A DNA stretch of 64,000 nt from Stomatohabitans albus (GCF_036336025.1 NZ_JAYKKE010000001.1:248001-312000), one strand, 5' to 3'. Positions 47,558 through 55,852 are shown, numbered from the stretch's first letter. Made by a program: numbers and translations. Notes: generated by a model not told the origin, from the sequence alone.

Positions 47558-47579
47558 ACCCCATCGGGGCAGATGGGGT
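47558..47579. terminator. Shared hairpin between convergent ppk and epimerase genes
   Basis: ACCCCATC and GATGGGGT form an 8-bp stem with a 6-nt loop in the 40-bp gap between the two stops. It abuts the epimerase stop. No strong U-tract on either strand. Confidence 0.5.
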
Positions 47580-48143
47580 TCACGATGAGAACGATGGGTG
47601 GTCACCAATCAATTCCCGCAAGGTGGGGTTAGCTTGGTCCTTTTCACTGAGGATTGGGTTCTGCAATGGCCAGTCCACGGCTAAGTCAGGGTCATCCCAT
47701 GCCACTGCGGGCTGGACAACACCGGCCTGGTAATAGTCAGTTACGTCATAGAGGTAGTCAACATTTTTTACGCCGAGGGTTAGAAAGCTGTTGGCTAATC
47801 CCTTGGAGATATACAAGCGGATACGCTCACCATTTGGTTCTTCACCCAGCATGAAGGTTTCAACCTTGCCGAAGGTGGGCGAGTCTGGTCGGATATCGGC
47901 GATAGCTGCGAAGGCATAGCCACTGACGACATACACACATTTATCCCACGGTTCAGCGTGGAAACCCCGCAATACTCCAGGCACTGAATGGCTATGGTTT
48001 CCCTGCTTGAATTTCACCTCACGCCCAAGGGCTTCTTCTAATTCCTTGACTTGATAGGTCTGGCGAAAAAACCCACGATCATCGCCGAAGGTGTCCCACC
48101 GGACGACGAATAACCCGTCAATAGCTGTTGCTTCAACACTCAT
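47580..48143 (-). CDS. dTDP-4-dehydrorhamnose 3,5-epimerase-family protein
   Basis: 187-residue RmlC-type cupin. Conserved pieces: DDRGFFRQTY, the catalytic-His segment GVLRGFHAEPWDKCVYVVSGYAFAAIADIR, and the C-terminal FLTLG..DYLYDVTDYY. RmlC usually reads RGLHYQ...K; here the Phe-His-Ala-Glu-Pro-Trp variant suggests a subfamily with another sugar nucleotide. No rmlA, B or D genes lie nearby, so the pathway is unknown. Stands alone between convergent ppk and uppS. Confidence 0.85.
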   Translation of the reverse strand: MSVEATAIDGLFVVRWDTFGDDRGFFRQTYQVKELEEALGREVKFKQGNHSHSVPGVLRGFHAEPWDKCVYVVSGYAFAAIADIRPDSPTFGKVETFMLGEEPNGERIRLYISKGLANSFLTLGVKNVDYLYDVTDYYQAGVVQPAVAWDDPDLAVDWPLQNPILSEKDQANPTLRELIGDHPSFSS

Positions 48144-48231
48144 AGCCTTGGCCCTCTCATTTGTACCGCCACGTTACTGATATTGGAAATAATTGTATTA
48201 CTTTGTATTTAATTGGATTATGTAAGCTAGA

Positions 48232-49005
48232 TTAGCGCCCAAACCGGCGATTACGTTGTCCGAATTCACGGAGGGCACGCAGGAAGTCAATCCGTCTGAA
48301 CTCCGGCCAGTAGGGGTCACAAAAATAGAATTCTGAGTGCACACTCTGCCAAAGTAAGAATCCAGACAGGCGAATTTCTCCTGAGGTCCGGATAATTAAA
48401 TCGGGGTCTGGACTCGTGGCCGTCCAAACATGTTTGCCAATCATCTCTGGTGTTAAATCGGCAATAACATCATCAATGGAATCGCCTTGTTCGGCTCGCT
48501 CACGCAATAAGCGACGGAAGGCTTCCGTAATTTCCTCACGACCGCCATAGCCCACAGCTACTTGGAGATGCATACCAGATTCATGTTTGGGCATTGCTGC
48601 GACGCGTTGCAATGTTGACCGGAGCGGATCTGGCAAATCCATCTCTGCACCAATGGAGTCAATAGACAAATCTGGCCAACGTTCAGGAGCCTGGTCACAA
48701 ATACCGTTTACCGCTTCGTCAATAATAGAAACGAGGGCTGACAGTTCTTTAGGATCTCGGTTCAAATTATCGGTACTTAATAGCCACAATGTGACCCATT
48801 CAATCCCGAGGTCTTGGCACCAATCGAGAAACTCAAAGATTTTCTCAGCTCCCATCCGGTGCCCCGCTTCTGCACTAGCTAATCCGCGTTCTTGGGCAAA
48901 TCGACGGTTGCCGTCCAAAATGACGGCCACGTGGCGAGGAAGTACTCCGGCCGTGACTTCTTGTTCTAACTTTCGTGCGTACAACCGGTACAAGAAGCTT
49001 GACAT
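48232..49005 (-). CDS. uppS: Cis-prenyltransferase (isoprenyl transferase)
   Basis: 257 residues. Diphosphate-binding ILDGNRRFAQERG (about 29-41), WLLSTDNLNRDPKELSALVSII, YGGREEITEAFR, and the metal/IPP motif LIIRTSGEIRLSGFLLWQSVHSEFYF are present. The DGNRRFA and STDNL variants resemble the short-chain Z-farnesyl type (as in mycobacterial Rv1086) more than the DGNGRWA of long-chain UppS. The product length is therefore uncertain. Uses precursors from the MEP pathway (ispH at 36.5 kb) for lipid carriers of wall synthesis. Confidence 0.9.
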   Translation of the reverse strand: MSSFLYRLYARKLEQEVTAGVLPRHVAVILDGNRRFAQERGLASAEAGHRMGAEKIFEFLDWCQDLGIEWVTLWLLSTDNLNRDPKELSALVSIIDEAVNGICDQAPERWPDLSIDSIGAEMDLPDPLRSTLQRVAAMPKHESGMHLQVAVGYGGREEITEAFRRLLRERAEQGDSIDDVIADLTPEMIGKHVWTATSPDPDLIIRTSGEIRLSGFLLWQSVHSEFYFCDPYWPEFRRIDFLRALREFGQRNRRFGR

Positions 49006-49112
49006 ATTCCACAGTTTATTAAGCTGTTGGCATAAACGTAATGTTGTTGGCGCCGATTAAGGCTCCAACCTTTATTGTTTAGGTACATACACGCGGATAA
49101 GGAAGGCTTCTA

Positions 49113-50102
49113 ATGTCAGATATTTCTCGGATCGCACTGCTTACCAGCGGTGGCGATGCCCCTGGTATGAACGCAGCGGTTCGAGCGGTCGTTCGTTCCG
49201 CGGATGCCAAAGGTATTGAGACGATTGCCGTGTCAAACGGCTACCAAGGCATGATTGAAAACAATATGCGACTGATGGATGCCCGAGAAGTATCGGGCAT
49301 TCTCCATCTCGGCGGCACGATACTTGGAACGGCACGTTCTGATGCGTTCCGAACACCCGAAGGACGAGCCAAAGCAGCCGACAATCTTAACGCACAAGGG
49401 GTTGACGGTATCGTCATTATCGGTGGCGATGGCTCACTGACCGGTGGGCAGAAATTAGCCGAAGAACACAACTTCCACGTCATCGGTATTCCGGGCACCA
49501 TCGACAACGATTTGTCAGGCACTGACTTCACCATTGGATTTGACACTGCGGTCAATACCGCGATGGAGGCGATTGATAAAATCCGCGACACTGCATCTAG
49601 CCACCATCGCACCTTCTTTGTTGAGGTCATGGGGCGCCACGCAGGATGGTTGGCCCTGTATGCGGGGATTTCAACCGGCGCAACTGCCGCACTGATTCCT
49701 GAGCGAGAAGACGATATTGCTCATATCCGAGAGCGTATCTTTGAGAGTTTCAAACTCAATAAACGCTTTAGCATTATTGTGGTGGCTGAGGGTGAAAACC
49801 TCGGTGGAGCAGAAGCCATTGCGGAGATGGTTAAAAACGGCGAAGGCACCGAGAACCTTGACATACGTGTTGCCAATCTTGGGCATATGCAACGCGGTGG
49901 GAGCCCATCCATGCGCGACCGTGTACTTGGTGCCCGACTCGGTGACGCTGCCGTTCAGGCTCTGGTTGATGGTAAAACCGGTGTGATGGTCGGTGAGCGC
50001 TATCACCAAATCGTCCATACCCCCTTTACCCGATTAAAGACAACCGAGCGGAATGCAGACATGTTTGACCTTGTCGAGATGATGGACCGACTCGCCCGCT
50101 AA
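49113..50102 (+). CDS. pfkA: 6-phosphofructokinase
   Basis: 329 residues. The nucleotide loop GGDGS (104-108) predicts ATP rather than pyrophosphate use. The catalytic [20 protein letters not shown] and the fructose-phosphate sites VMGRHAGWLA, EGENLGGAE and GHMQRGGSPSMRDRVLG are intact. The ribosome site AAGGAAGG lies 6 nt before ATG. A 201-bp piece of this gene (codons 93-159) recurs, slightly altered, at 51650-51850. Followed 24 bp later by greA, probably one transcript ending at the 50.6-kb terminator. Confidence 0.97.
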   Translation: MSDISRIALLTSGGDAPGMNAAVRAVVRSADAKGIETIAVSNGYQGMIENNMRLMDAREVSGILHLGGTILGTARSDAFRTPEGRAKAADNLNAQGVDGIVIIGGDGSLTGGQKLAEEHNFHVIGIPGTIDNDLSGTDFTIGFDTAVNTAMEAIDKIRDTASSHHRTFFVEVMGRHAGWLALYAGISTGATAALIPEREDDIAHIRERIFESFKLNKRFSIIVVAEGENLGGAEAIAEMVKNGEGTENLDIRVANLGHMQRGGSPSMRDRVLGARLGDAAVQALVDGKTGVMVGERYHQIVHTPFTRLKTTERNADMFDLVEMMDRLAR

Positions 50103-50126
50103 TCTGGCTGACGAACGGAGGATGTT

Positions 50127-50591
50127 ATGGAACAAATGACCCAAGAAACCTTTGACCGTCTTACAGCCGAGTTGGAGGAACTTACCACAACGGTTCGTGA
50201 TGAAATCACCGAACGTATTGAAATAGCGCGTGACCATGGCGACTTAAAAGAAAACGCTGAGTACCATGCCGCCAAAGATGAGCAGGGTATGAACGAAGAC
50301 CGTATTCGTGTCATCCAGGCTCGCTTGGATAACGCTGAAATCGTTGAAGACTCAGCCGATACCAGCCTTGCGCGCGTTGGTATGGCCGTCACGATCAAGG
50401 AAGATGGTGAAACCTACGACATCTTCCTCGGTTCGCTCGAAGATGCGGCTGATACTGACCTCGAAATCGTCAGTGTAACCAGCCCGATGGGGCGCGCCAT
50501 CAATGGTTCAAAAGAGGGTGCCAAGGTGACATGGGCTGGCCCCACGGGAACCAAATTTGAAGCTGAGGTTATGAGCTTCCGACAGGTCTAA
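50127..50591 (+). CDS. greA: Transcription elongation factor GreA
   Basis: 154 residues. The N-terminal coiled-coil carries the acidic tip motif GDLKENAEYHAAKDEQG (about 33-49), which enters the RNA polymerase secondary channel to stimulate transcript cleavage. The C-terminal FKBP-like domain has VTSPMGRAINGSKEGAKV. Ribosome site GGAGG upstream. Co-transcribed with pfkA by position. Confidence 0.95.
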   Translation: MEQMTQETFDRLTAELEELTTTVRDEITERIEIARDHGDLKENAEYHAAKDEQGMNEDRIRVIQARLDNAEIVEDSADTSLARVGMAVTIKEDGETYDIFLGSLEDAADTDLEIVSVTSPMGRAINGSKEGAKVTWAGPTGTKFEAEVMSFRQV

Positions 50592-50614
50592 CCCACGCTC
50601 AAACGATCTCCACA

Positions 50615-50640
50615 CAGGCTCGCAATGGCGAGCCTGTTAT
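50615..50640 (+). terminator. Intrinsic terminator after greA
   Basis: CAGGCTCGC and GCGAGCCTG form a 9-bp perfect stem with an AATG loop, followed by TTATGTTG. It lies 23 bp after the greA stop. Confidence 0.75.
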
Positions 50641-50667
50641 GTTGCTATGACCGCTAGCTAGCAGCCT

Positions 50668-50901
50668 GTGAACGCGTTGAGCCAATCCGGTTTAGGTCCA
50701 AAGCAAAGGACAAGCCTCGGTGAATACACCATCTCATCGGCAATACGTTACCCTGGGGTAGTAGATTTAAGCACAGGCATACTTTATATTGCACATTATT
50801 TAGATAATGCCGTAGGAACTGTAAAGAAACGCTATTCAGTGTTTTTATATTCTTCTTTATACGAACTCATCAAAAGTTATCTATATCTTGAGATGATTTA
50901 G
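50668..50901 (+). CDS. Possible small AT-rich ORF, unknown
   Basis: A 77-codon frame from GTG at 50668, with no ribosome site, lies in the 364-bp gap between greA and the first micro-ORF cassette. Composition is clearly more AT-rich than the surrounding genes and the product ends in Tyr/Leu-rich residues (YSSLYELIKSYLYLEMI). No family recognised. It may be a decayed or foreign fragment and not a gene. The rest of the gap shows only a small imperfect hairpin near 50918-50938. Confidence 0.25.
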   Translation: MNALSQSGLGPKQRTSLGEYTISSAIRYPGVVDLSTGILYIAHYLDNAVGTVKKRYSVFLYSSLYELIKSYLYLEMI

Positions 50902-50955
50902 CGTCCTGTTCTCCCAGGTGGTTTAATTCAACCAGGCAACAGTCAGGAGTTAACA

Positions 50956-51156
50956 TTGTCACACACTAATCACCAGCCCCCCCCTGAAAAGACTAAGATA
51001 CTGAACCTTAAGACACTGAACCTTAAGACACTGTTTGGAGAGCTCTTCTTTCTTATCCCAATGGGGATGGGACTGTTTGCTTGCAAGGTGTTCAGTTTGT
51101 ATTTATCTGAATTCAACATTTACAGCTGGCCAGGGAGATATATCTGCCCGTGGTAA
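50956..51156 (+). CDS. Micro-ORF 1, copy A: small membrane protein
   Basis: 66 residues from TTG with AGGAG 6 nt upstream. A polar Pro/Lys N-terminus (HTNHQPPPEKTK) leads to repeated LNLKT units, then one hydrophobic helix (LFGELFFLIPMGMGLFACKVFS) and a short tail. No family recognised. The LNLKT repeat comes from a 15-bp tandem duplication absent in copy B. Conservation of the start, ribosome site and frame in both copies argues that it is expressed, but no function can be proposed. Confidence 0.5.
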   Translation: MSHTNHQPPPEKTKILNLKTLNLKTLFGELFFLIPMGMGLFACKVFSLYLSEFNIYSWPGRYICPW

Positions 51157-51175
51157 CGACTACCTGGATTTGTGC

Positions 51176-51310
51176 ATGCATATTTTCTTCAAACGACTTG
51201 TACCACGCACGATTGCCGCAATTATTGATGGGGCTTTACTTTATGTGATCGTTCCACATCTTTTGGATTGGTTTCTTAACCCCATCTTCTACTGGACGTG
51301 TCACCCATGA
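51176..51310 (+). CDS. Micro-ORF 2, copy A: RDD-like fragment
   Basis: 44 residues from ATG 51176. The frame is open further upstream to a TTG at 51035. The sequence KRLVPRTIAAIIDGALLYVIVPHLL resembles the first helix of RDD-family proteins (Arg...Asp followed by a membrane helix), but the rest of an RDD domain is absent. It may be a remnant of a larger gene or a stand-alone single-helix peptide. Its stop overlaps the start of micro-ORF 3 (ATGA). Confidence 0.4.
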   Translation: MHIFFKRLVPRTIAAIIDGALLYVIVPHLLDWFLNPIFYWTCHP

Positions 51311-51465
51311 ACAAGAACAGGTTTCAACATGTAACCAAAGAACGCATCATCGGTTTGGTTATCGCTATCGTTGTCCTGCTGATCATTATCTGGTTCATTG
51401 TCCCCCGAGGTGGTCCTGTCCCAGATATTCTCCCCCCGAGCGATCCCGTCCCAGCGTCCTCATAA
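51307..51465 (+). CDS. Micro-ORF 3, copy A: 52-residue single-helix protein
   Basis: Starts with the ATGA overlap on micro-ORF 2, so translation is probably coupled. A basic start (NKNRFQHVTKER) is followed by one long helix (IIGLVIAIVVLLIIIWFIV) and a Pro/Gly/Asp tail, giving a predicted N-in single-pass protein. Every base is identical to copy B over 159 bp, unlike the ORFs upstream. No family recognised. Confidence 0.5.
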   Translation: MNKNRFQHVTKERIIGLVIAIVVLLIIIWFIVPRGGPVPDILPPSDPVPASS

Positions 51466-51483
51466 CACCAGAGTGCAACAACA

Positions 51484-51509
51484 ACGGACCAACCGATTGG
51501 TTGGTCCGT
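51484..51509. terminator. Hairpin closing cassette copy A
   Basis: ACGGACCAACC and GGTTGGTCCGT form an 11-bp perfect stem with a GATT loop, followed by ATTTG on the plus strand. The same element closes copy B. Confidence 0.65.
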
Positions 51510-51535
51510 ATTTGATTCACCTTTGTGGCAAGTGA

Positions 51536-52005
<470 letters not shown>

Positions 52006-52191
52006 TTGTCACACACTAATCACCAGCCCCCCCCCGAAAAGACTAAGATACTGAACCTTAAGGCACTGTTTGGAGAGCTCTTCTTTCTTATCCCAATGGG
52101 GATGGGACTGTTTGCTTGCAAGGTGTTCAGTTCGCATTTGCTTGAATTCAACATTTACACCTGGCCAGGGAGATTTATCTGCCCGTCGTAA
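52006..52191 (+). CDS. Micro-ORF 1, copy B: small membrane protein
   Basis: 61 residues from TTG with AGGA 7 nt upstream. Same plan as copy A but with a single LNLK unit. Differences from copy A cluster after the helix (FSSHLLEFNIYTWPGRF versus FSLYLSEFNIYSWPGRY) and most change the amino acid. No family recognised. Confidence 0.5.
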   Translation: MSHTNHQPPPEKTKILNLKALFGELFFLIPMGMGLFACKVFSSHLLEFNIYTWPGRFICPS

Positions 52192-52210
52192 TGACTACCT
52201 GGGTTTGCGC

Positions 52211-52345
52211 ATGCATATTTTCTTCAAACGACTTGTACCACGCACGATTGCCGCAATTGTTGATGGGGCTTTACTTTATGTAATCGTTCCACATCTTTTG
52301 GATTGGTTTCTTAACCCCATCTTCTTCTGGATGTGTTACCCATGA
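52211..52345 (+). CDS. Micro-ORF 2, copy B: RDD-like fragment
   Basis: 44 residues, differing from copy A at four positions (one Ile to Val and three near the C-terminus). The RDD-like first helix is kept. Its stop overlaps micro-ORF 3 by ATGA, exactly as in copy A, so the frame layout is not a sequencing error in one copy. Confidence 0.4.
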   Translation: MHIFFKRLVPRTIAAIVDGALLYVIVPHLLDWFLNPIFFWMCYP

Positions 52346-52500
52346 ACAAGAACAGGTTTCAACATGTAACCAAAGAACGCATCATCGGTTTGGTTATCGC
52401 TATCGTTGTCCTGCTGATCATTATCTGGTTCATTGTCCCCCGAGGTGGTCCTGTCCCAGATATTCTCCCCCCGAGCGATCCCGTCCCAGCGTCCTCATAA
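52342..52500 (+). CDS. Micro-ORF 3, copy B: 52-residue single-helix protein
   Basis: Identical at every base to 51307-51465. A basic N-terminus, one membrane helix and a Pro-rich tail. Convergent with btuF, 79 bp from its stop and separated by the 11-bp hairpin. Confidence 0.5.
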   Translation: MNKNRFQHVTKERIIGLVIAIVVLLIIIWFIVPRGGPVPDILPPSDPVPASS

Positions 52501-52518
52501 CACCAGAGTGCAACAACA

Positions 52519-52544
52519 ACGGACCAACCGATTGGTTGGTCCGT
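52519..52544. terminator. Hairpin between cassette copy B and btuF
   Basis: Same 11-bp stem as at 51484 with GATT loop, here followed by TATTG on the plus strand. It lies between convergent genes and may terminate both. Confidence 0.65.
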
Positions 52545-52579
52545 TATTGATTCACCTTTGTGGCAAGTGAATAGGCAAC

Positions 52580-53752
52580 TTACTTCTTGGGCAGCTTATC
52601 CAGGCCCGGCATATCAGCAGGCATATCAAGTTGAGGCGTAATATCCGATGCGGGTGCCAAGTTGTATTGCTCCAATGCTTTGCGCAGGTATTCAGCCGCA
52701 TCGATATTCATTGGACTTTCCGTCCATAGGGCATAGGGCAGGTTAACAAACCGTTCTTCCTTTACCGCGGCCATATCCTTGGTAATCGGGTGCGTCTTGA
52801 GAATCTGGATTTTTTCGTCGTAGGTCTGGCCCGGGTATTCAACGAATGCAAAAACATCAGGCTCATTCGCGGCCAGCTTTTCCCAGGTCACCGTTGTCCA
52901 GGTGTCCTCAACATCCTCAGTCGCATTAACACCACCAGCCGTCTTGATAATGGCATTGGGTGCGCCAAAGGAACCACTCGAAAAGATCGTGTCTTTGGCT
53001 GAGTCAAAGAGGAATACCACGGGGGTTTTTTCAGGCTTTGCGGCATCATCAAGTTTCTTGAGCCGCATATCTAAATCGTCAACCACCGTCTTAGCGGTAT
53101 CGCTATGGCCCGTGATCGTACCCAAGTTATTCAAGTCAACACGAACCGCTTCCCACGGGTCGATAATACCCCGCTTGGTGGTGCCTTCTTGACGGCAAGA
53201 TTCGGTGAGGATATAGGACGGGATGTCTTTCTCCTTGAGAATATCGGGCGTTAAGTTATTCCCCTCTGAGAAGCCATAATTCCACCCAGCAACCATCAGG
53301 TCAGGATCGGCGGCAATAATGGATTCCAGCGTCGGGTATTTCTCGGCTACCACGTTAAGCCCGTCGACGACATCGCCAAACTTTTGCTTCAATACGGCCT
53401 TATCACGTTGGAGGCTACTCACTGCAGTGATTTCATCGGCAGCCCCTACCGCTAGTGCCAACGAGATGATGTTGCCATCATTGACATACATCTTTGTCGC
53501 CTGTTTTGGCAACATCAGTTCCTCACCACAGTTGGTAACCGTAACCGGACCATCGCTCTGTGATGCGTTGGCGACATCGGTTGACGCTGAAGGTGAAGCG
53601 TCGTCCGCTGCAGCCGTTGATTCAGCGGCACTGGCCGTAGATGAGGTATCAGCTGGTGCAGATGGTGAGTCGGACGGGGTAGTACAAGCACTCAAGGCCA
53701 GTACTGACATGCTCAGCAAGGCAGCGACCTTAATAGATGGCGAGGTAATCAT
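52580..53752 (-). CDS. btuF: Cobalamin-type ABC substrate-binding lipoprotein
   Basis: 390 residues. A lipoprotein signal with lipobox LSAC (Cys23), a long Ser/Ala/Asp-rich spacer, then a two-lobed periplasmic-binding-protein type III (FecB/BtuF) domain. Visible pieces are YVNDGNIISLALAVGAADEITAV, YPTLESIIAADPDLMVAGW and LAANEPDVFAFVEYPG. ATG 53752 has AAAGGA 6 nt upstream, far better than the frame start at 53875. The fold alone could serve siderophores or heme; the cobalamin riboswitch upstream of the operon decides for B12 or a precursor. Third gene of btuCDF. Confidence 0.87.
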   Translation of the reverse strand: MITSPSIKVAALLSMSVLALSACTTPSDSPSAPADTSSTASAAESTAAADDASPSASTDVANASQSDGPVTVTNCGEELMLPKQATKMYVNDGNIISLALAVGAADEITAVSSLQRDKAVLKQKFGDVVDGLNVVAEKYPTLESIIAADPDLMVAGWNYGFSEGNNLTPDILKEKDIPSYILTESCRQEGTTKRGIIDPWEAVRVDLNNLGTITGHSDTAKTVVDDLDMRLKKLDDAAKPEKTPVVFLFDSAKDTIFSSGSFGAPNAIIKTAGGVNATEDVEDTWTTVTWEKLAANEPDVFAFVEYPGQTYDEKIQILKTHPITKDMAAVKEERFVNLPYALWTESPMNIDAAEYLRKALEQYNLAPASDITPQLDMPADMPGLDKLPKK

Positions 53753-53762
53753 TGTTTTTCCT

Positions 53763-54560
53763 TTAGTTGTCTTCAGTGTGTACAGTTCGTTCGGTGAGCC
53801 CATCAATAACGAGGTGGGAAACCCCATGTTCATTGGGCGGTATTTGCCGTGAGATGACATCGAATGCGGCATCAAGATTGTGGGTGGTCATCGTTGATTC
53901 GGGCGAGCCAGCTGAAAGGGTTTTGCCATCAGAAAGAATCACAATGCGGTCAAACCACCCCATCGCCAGGTCAAGGTCATGAATCGTGGCGATGATCGTG
54001 CGCCCACTTTCTCGCATCGTTTGCAGGAGATGAATTTGATGGTGCACATCCAAGTGATTGGTCGGCTCGTCAAGCAAGAGCAGATCGGTGCCTTGTGCGA
54101 ATCCTTTGGCCAGCATGGCCCGTCGCCGTTCACCGCCGGAGAGCTGCCTGCACTCACGATCAGCGAGGTGTGTCAACCCCACAAGTTCTAGGCATGTCGC
54201 AATAATCTTTTTCTCTTCTTTGCCACCCACCTGCCAGGGCATCATATGAGGCAACCGACCGAGAGAAATCATCTCGGTGAGGGTCAAATCTTCAGGGGCA
54301 GCTTCTTCCTGGGCGACAAAGGCCAACATGCGCGCCCGAGCACGGGGGGACACGGTGGCAATATCAACATCGTCGATAAGGACCCGACCGCTTGTTGCCG
54401 GGTTAATGCCGGCCAGCACCCGCATCAGGGTGGACTTGCCAACCCCGTTGACCCCAACGATGGCCGTCATCGTATGTGGTTCGACGTGGAGATTGATATC
54501 GGTGACAATCTCTCGTTGCCCAATACTGCACGTGAGTGATTCAGCTACAAGGTGGGTCAT
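53763..54560 (-). CDS. btuD: Cobalamin-type ABC ATP-binding protein
   Basis: 265 residues. Walker A is IVGVNGVGKST, signature CRQLSGGERRRAMLAKGF, Walker B LLLLDEPTNHLD, and the switch His lies in ATIHDLDLAM. All catalytic residues are present. It overlaps btuC by 4 bp (ATGA) and ends 10 bp before btuF. Powers import through BtuC. Confidence 0.92.
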   Translation of the reverse strand: MTHLVAESLTCSIGQREIVTDINLHVEPHTMTAIVGVNGVGKSTLMRVLAGINPATSGRVLIDDVDIATVSPRARARMLAFVAQEEAAPEDLTLTEMISLGRLPHMMPWQVGGKEEKKIIATCLELVGLTHLADRECRQLSGGERRRAMLAKGFAQGTDLLLLDEPTNHLDVHHQIHLLQTMRESGRTIIATIHDLDLAMGWFDRIVILSDGKTLSAGSPESTMTTHNLDAAFDVISRQIPPNEHGVSHLVIDGLTERTVHTEDN

Positions 54561-55618
54561 GATGCGCCTCCAAATCCATAGCTTCGCCTACCCATCACAA
54601 ATAAGAAGACAGGTGCACCGATAATCCCGGTGACCACCCCGAGCGGTACTTCTGCGGGTGCGGCAACGACACGTGAAACGACATCCACCCACAACAGGAA
54701 GAATCCACCGAAGGCGGCGGCCAGAGGAAGTAACCGTCGGTGTAAAGATCCGACCACCATGCGACAGAGGTGAGGAATGACGAGTCCAACGAACCCGATC
54801 CCACCTGAAACGGCGACGAGGACCCCAACAAGGACTGCGAGCAAAATAAAGAGGCCTTGTCGAAGCCGGTTGACCGGGATACCGAGGGAGGCTGCAGCGT
54901 CAGGCCCCCAAGCCAGTGCGTCGAGCCAGTTGTGACCGAGGATGAAGAGCAAGAAACAGAGGATCACCGTTGCGGTAGGGATAGCCAATTTGTCCCATTG
55001 AGCTCCAGAAACGCTCCCAAGGAGCCAAAAAAGTACGGATTGGGCTGCCCGAGGGTCAGGGCCTTTGAACACAAGAAAACTTGCGATCGCCGAAAACGCA
55101 GCGGATAGGACAACGCCTGAGAGCACCAATCGAATGGGCGTGAGACCGCCTTGGGCAAGCGCAACCATATATACGGAAAGGGCTGCAGCTATAGACCCAA
55201 GGAGTGCACCCACTGAAATAGCCCACAATCCAAAGCCCGAGAAAATGCCGAACGTAATCACTGCCGTTGCCCCGACCGAAGCGCCGGCAGAGACACCGAG
55301 GAGATAGGGGTCAGCAAGGGGGTTGCGGACCAGGGTTTGCATGCCACAGCCAGCCAAGCCTAGGCCTGCACCGACAACCACAGAAAGAATGGCACGCGGG
55401 AACCGCAGTTCCCACACGATTGATTCAACTGTTTTGTCTTGACTCTCTACCCCTGTTAGGTGACTACGGACTACATCCCATACGGCATCACTATCAAGTG
55501 GTTCAGATCCGATATTGACGGAGTAAACGACGCTGACCGCAGTCATTGCAAGAATAATGAGGGCAAGCACCAACGCGTATCGCTTTGCTGCTCCCTGAAT
55601 TGCCTTCCTTGGGTTCAA
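54557..55618 (-). CDS. btuC: Cobalamin-type ABC permease
   Basis: 353 residues, FecCD family with about nine to ten membrane helices. Family motifs are WELRFPRAILSVVVGAGLGLAGCGMQTLVRNPLADPYLLGVSAGASVGA and GGIGFVGLVIPHLCRMVVG. The start is TTG 55618 with GGAG 7 nt upstream. It is the first gene after the cobalamin riboswitch, and the GGAG site lies 5 nt from a hairpin that could mask it. Forms a homodimeric pore with BtuD. Confidence 0.92.
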   Translation of the reverse strand: MNPRKAIQGAAKRYALVLALIILAMTAVSVVYSVNIGSEPLDSDAVWDVVRSHLTGVESQDKTVESIVWELRFPRAILSVVVGAGLGLAGCGMQTLVRNPLADPYLLGVSAGASVGATAVITFGIFSGFGLWAISVGALLGSIAAALSVYMVALAQGGLTPIRLVLSGVVLSAAFSAIASFLVFKGPDPRAAQSVLFWLLGSVSGAQWDKLAIPTATVILCFLLFILGHNWLDALAWGPDAAASLGIPVNRLRQGLFILLAVLVGVLVAVSGGIGFVGLVIPHLCRMVVGSLHRRLLPLAAAFGGFFLLWVDVVSRVVAAPAEVPLGVVTGIIGAPVFLFVMGRRSYGFGGAS

Positions 55619-55633
55619 GGGAATGCTCCAAAT

Positions 55634-55657
55634 GCCTCGAGCCTGTACGCGAGGCTC
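55634..55657 (-). promoter_or_regulatory. Riboswitch expression platform with two exclusive hairpins
   Basis: Two 6-bp hairpins share bases: GAGCCT/AGGCTC (55639-55644 with 55652-55657) and GCCTCG/CGAGGC (55634-55639 with 55650-55655). They cannot form together. The second ends 5 nt from the btuC GGAG site. There is no U-tract, so control of translation is more likely than termination. Confidence 0.5.
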
Positions 55658-55680
55658 TGGGTTGATATGTCAATGAAGTT

Positions 55681-55852
55681 GTGGTGTCCGGACTCCGGCT
55701 TTTGCGTATTTGCGACCTTCCCAGGGTTTCCCAGTGGCATTTCACAAATATGTAACCGTTACCGTTGCGCGCCAGTCCCGGATTTGCACCGGGTTCCCGT
55801 ACCCAACGAATGGGTAGCTCAACTTCGGTGAAGAACATTAGCACCTTTGCGG
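55681..55852 (-). ncRNA. Cobalamin riboswitch
   Basis: On the minus strand the conserved blocks occur in order: AGGTGCTAAT; ACGGGAACCCGGTGCAAATC; CGGGACTGGCGCGCAACGGT; the B12 box GCCACTG inside ATGCCACTGGGAAACCC; GGAAGGTCGC; and AAGCCGGAGTCCGGAC. This matches the adenosylcobalamin-sensing aptamer. It precedes btuC by about 60 nt. Cobalamin binding should reduce expression of btuCDF. Confidence 0.9.

Larger units (their letters stand above)
52006..52684 (+). repeat. Duplicated micro-ORF cassette, copy B
   Basis: 679 bp, the counterpart of copy A. Here the btuF end is part of the intact gene, so copy B is probably the original position and copy A the derived one. Confidence 0.93.

Noticed and set aside
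50956-51310. Micro-ORFs 1 and 2 as one gene broken by a frameshift
   Set aside because: Both copies keep the same frames, stops and ATGA junction despite other changes, so a sequencing error is unlikely; true ancestral breakage cannot be excluded and is noted in the findings.
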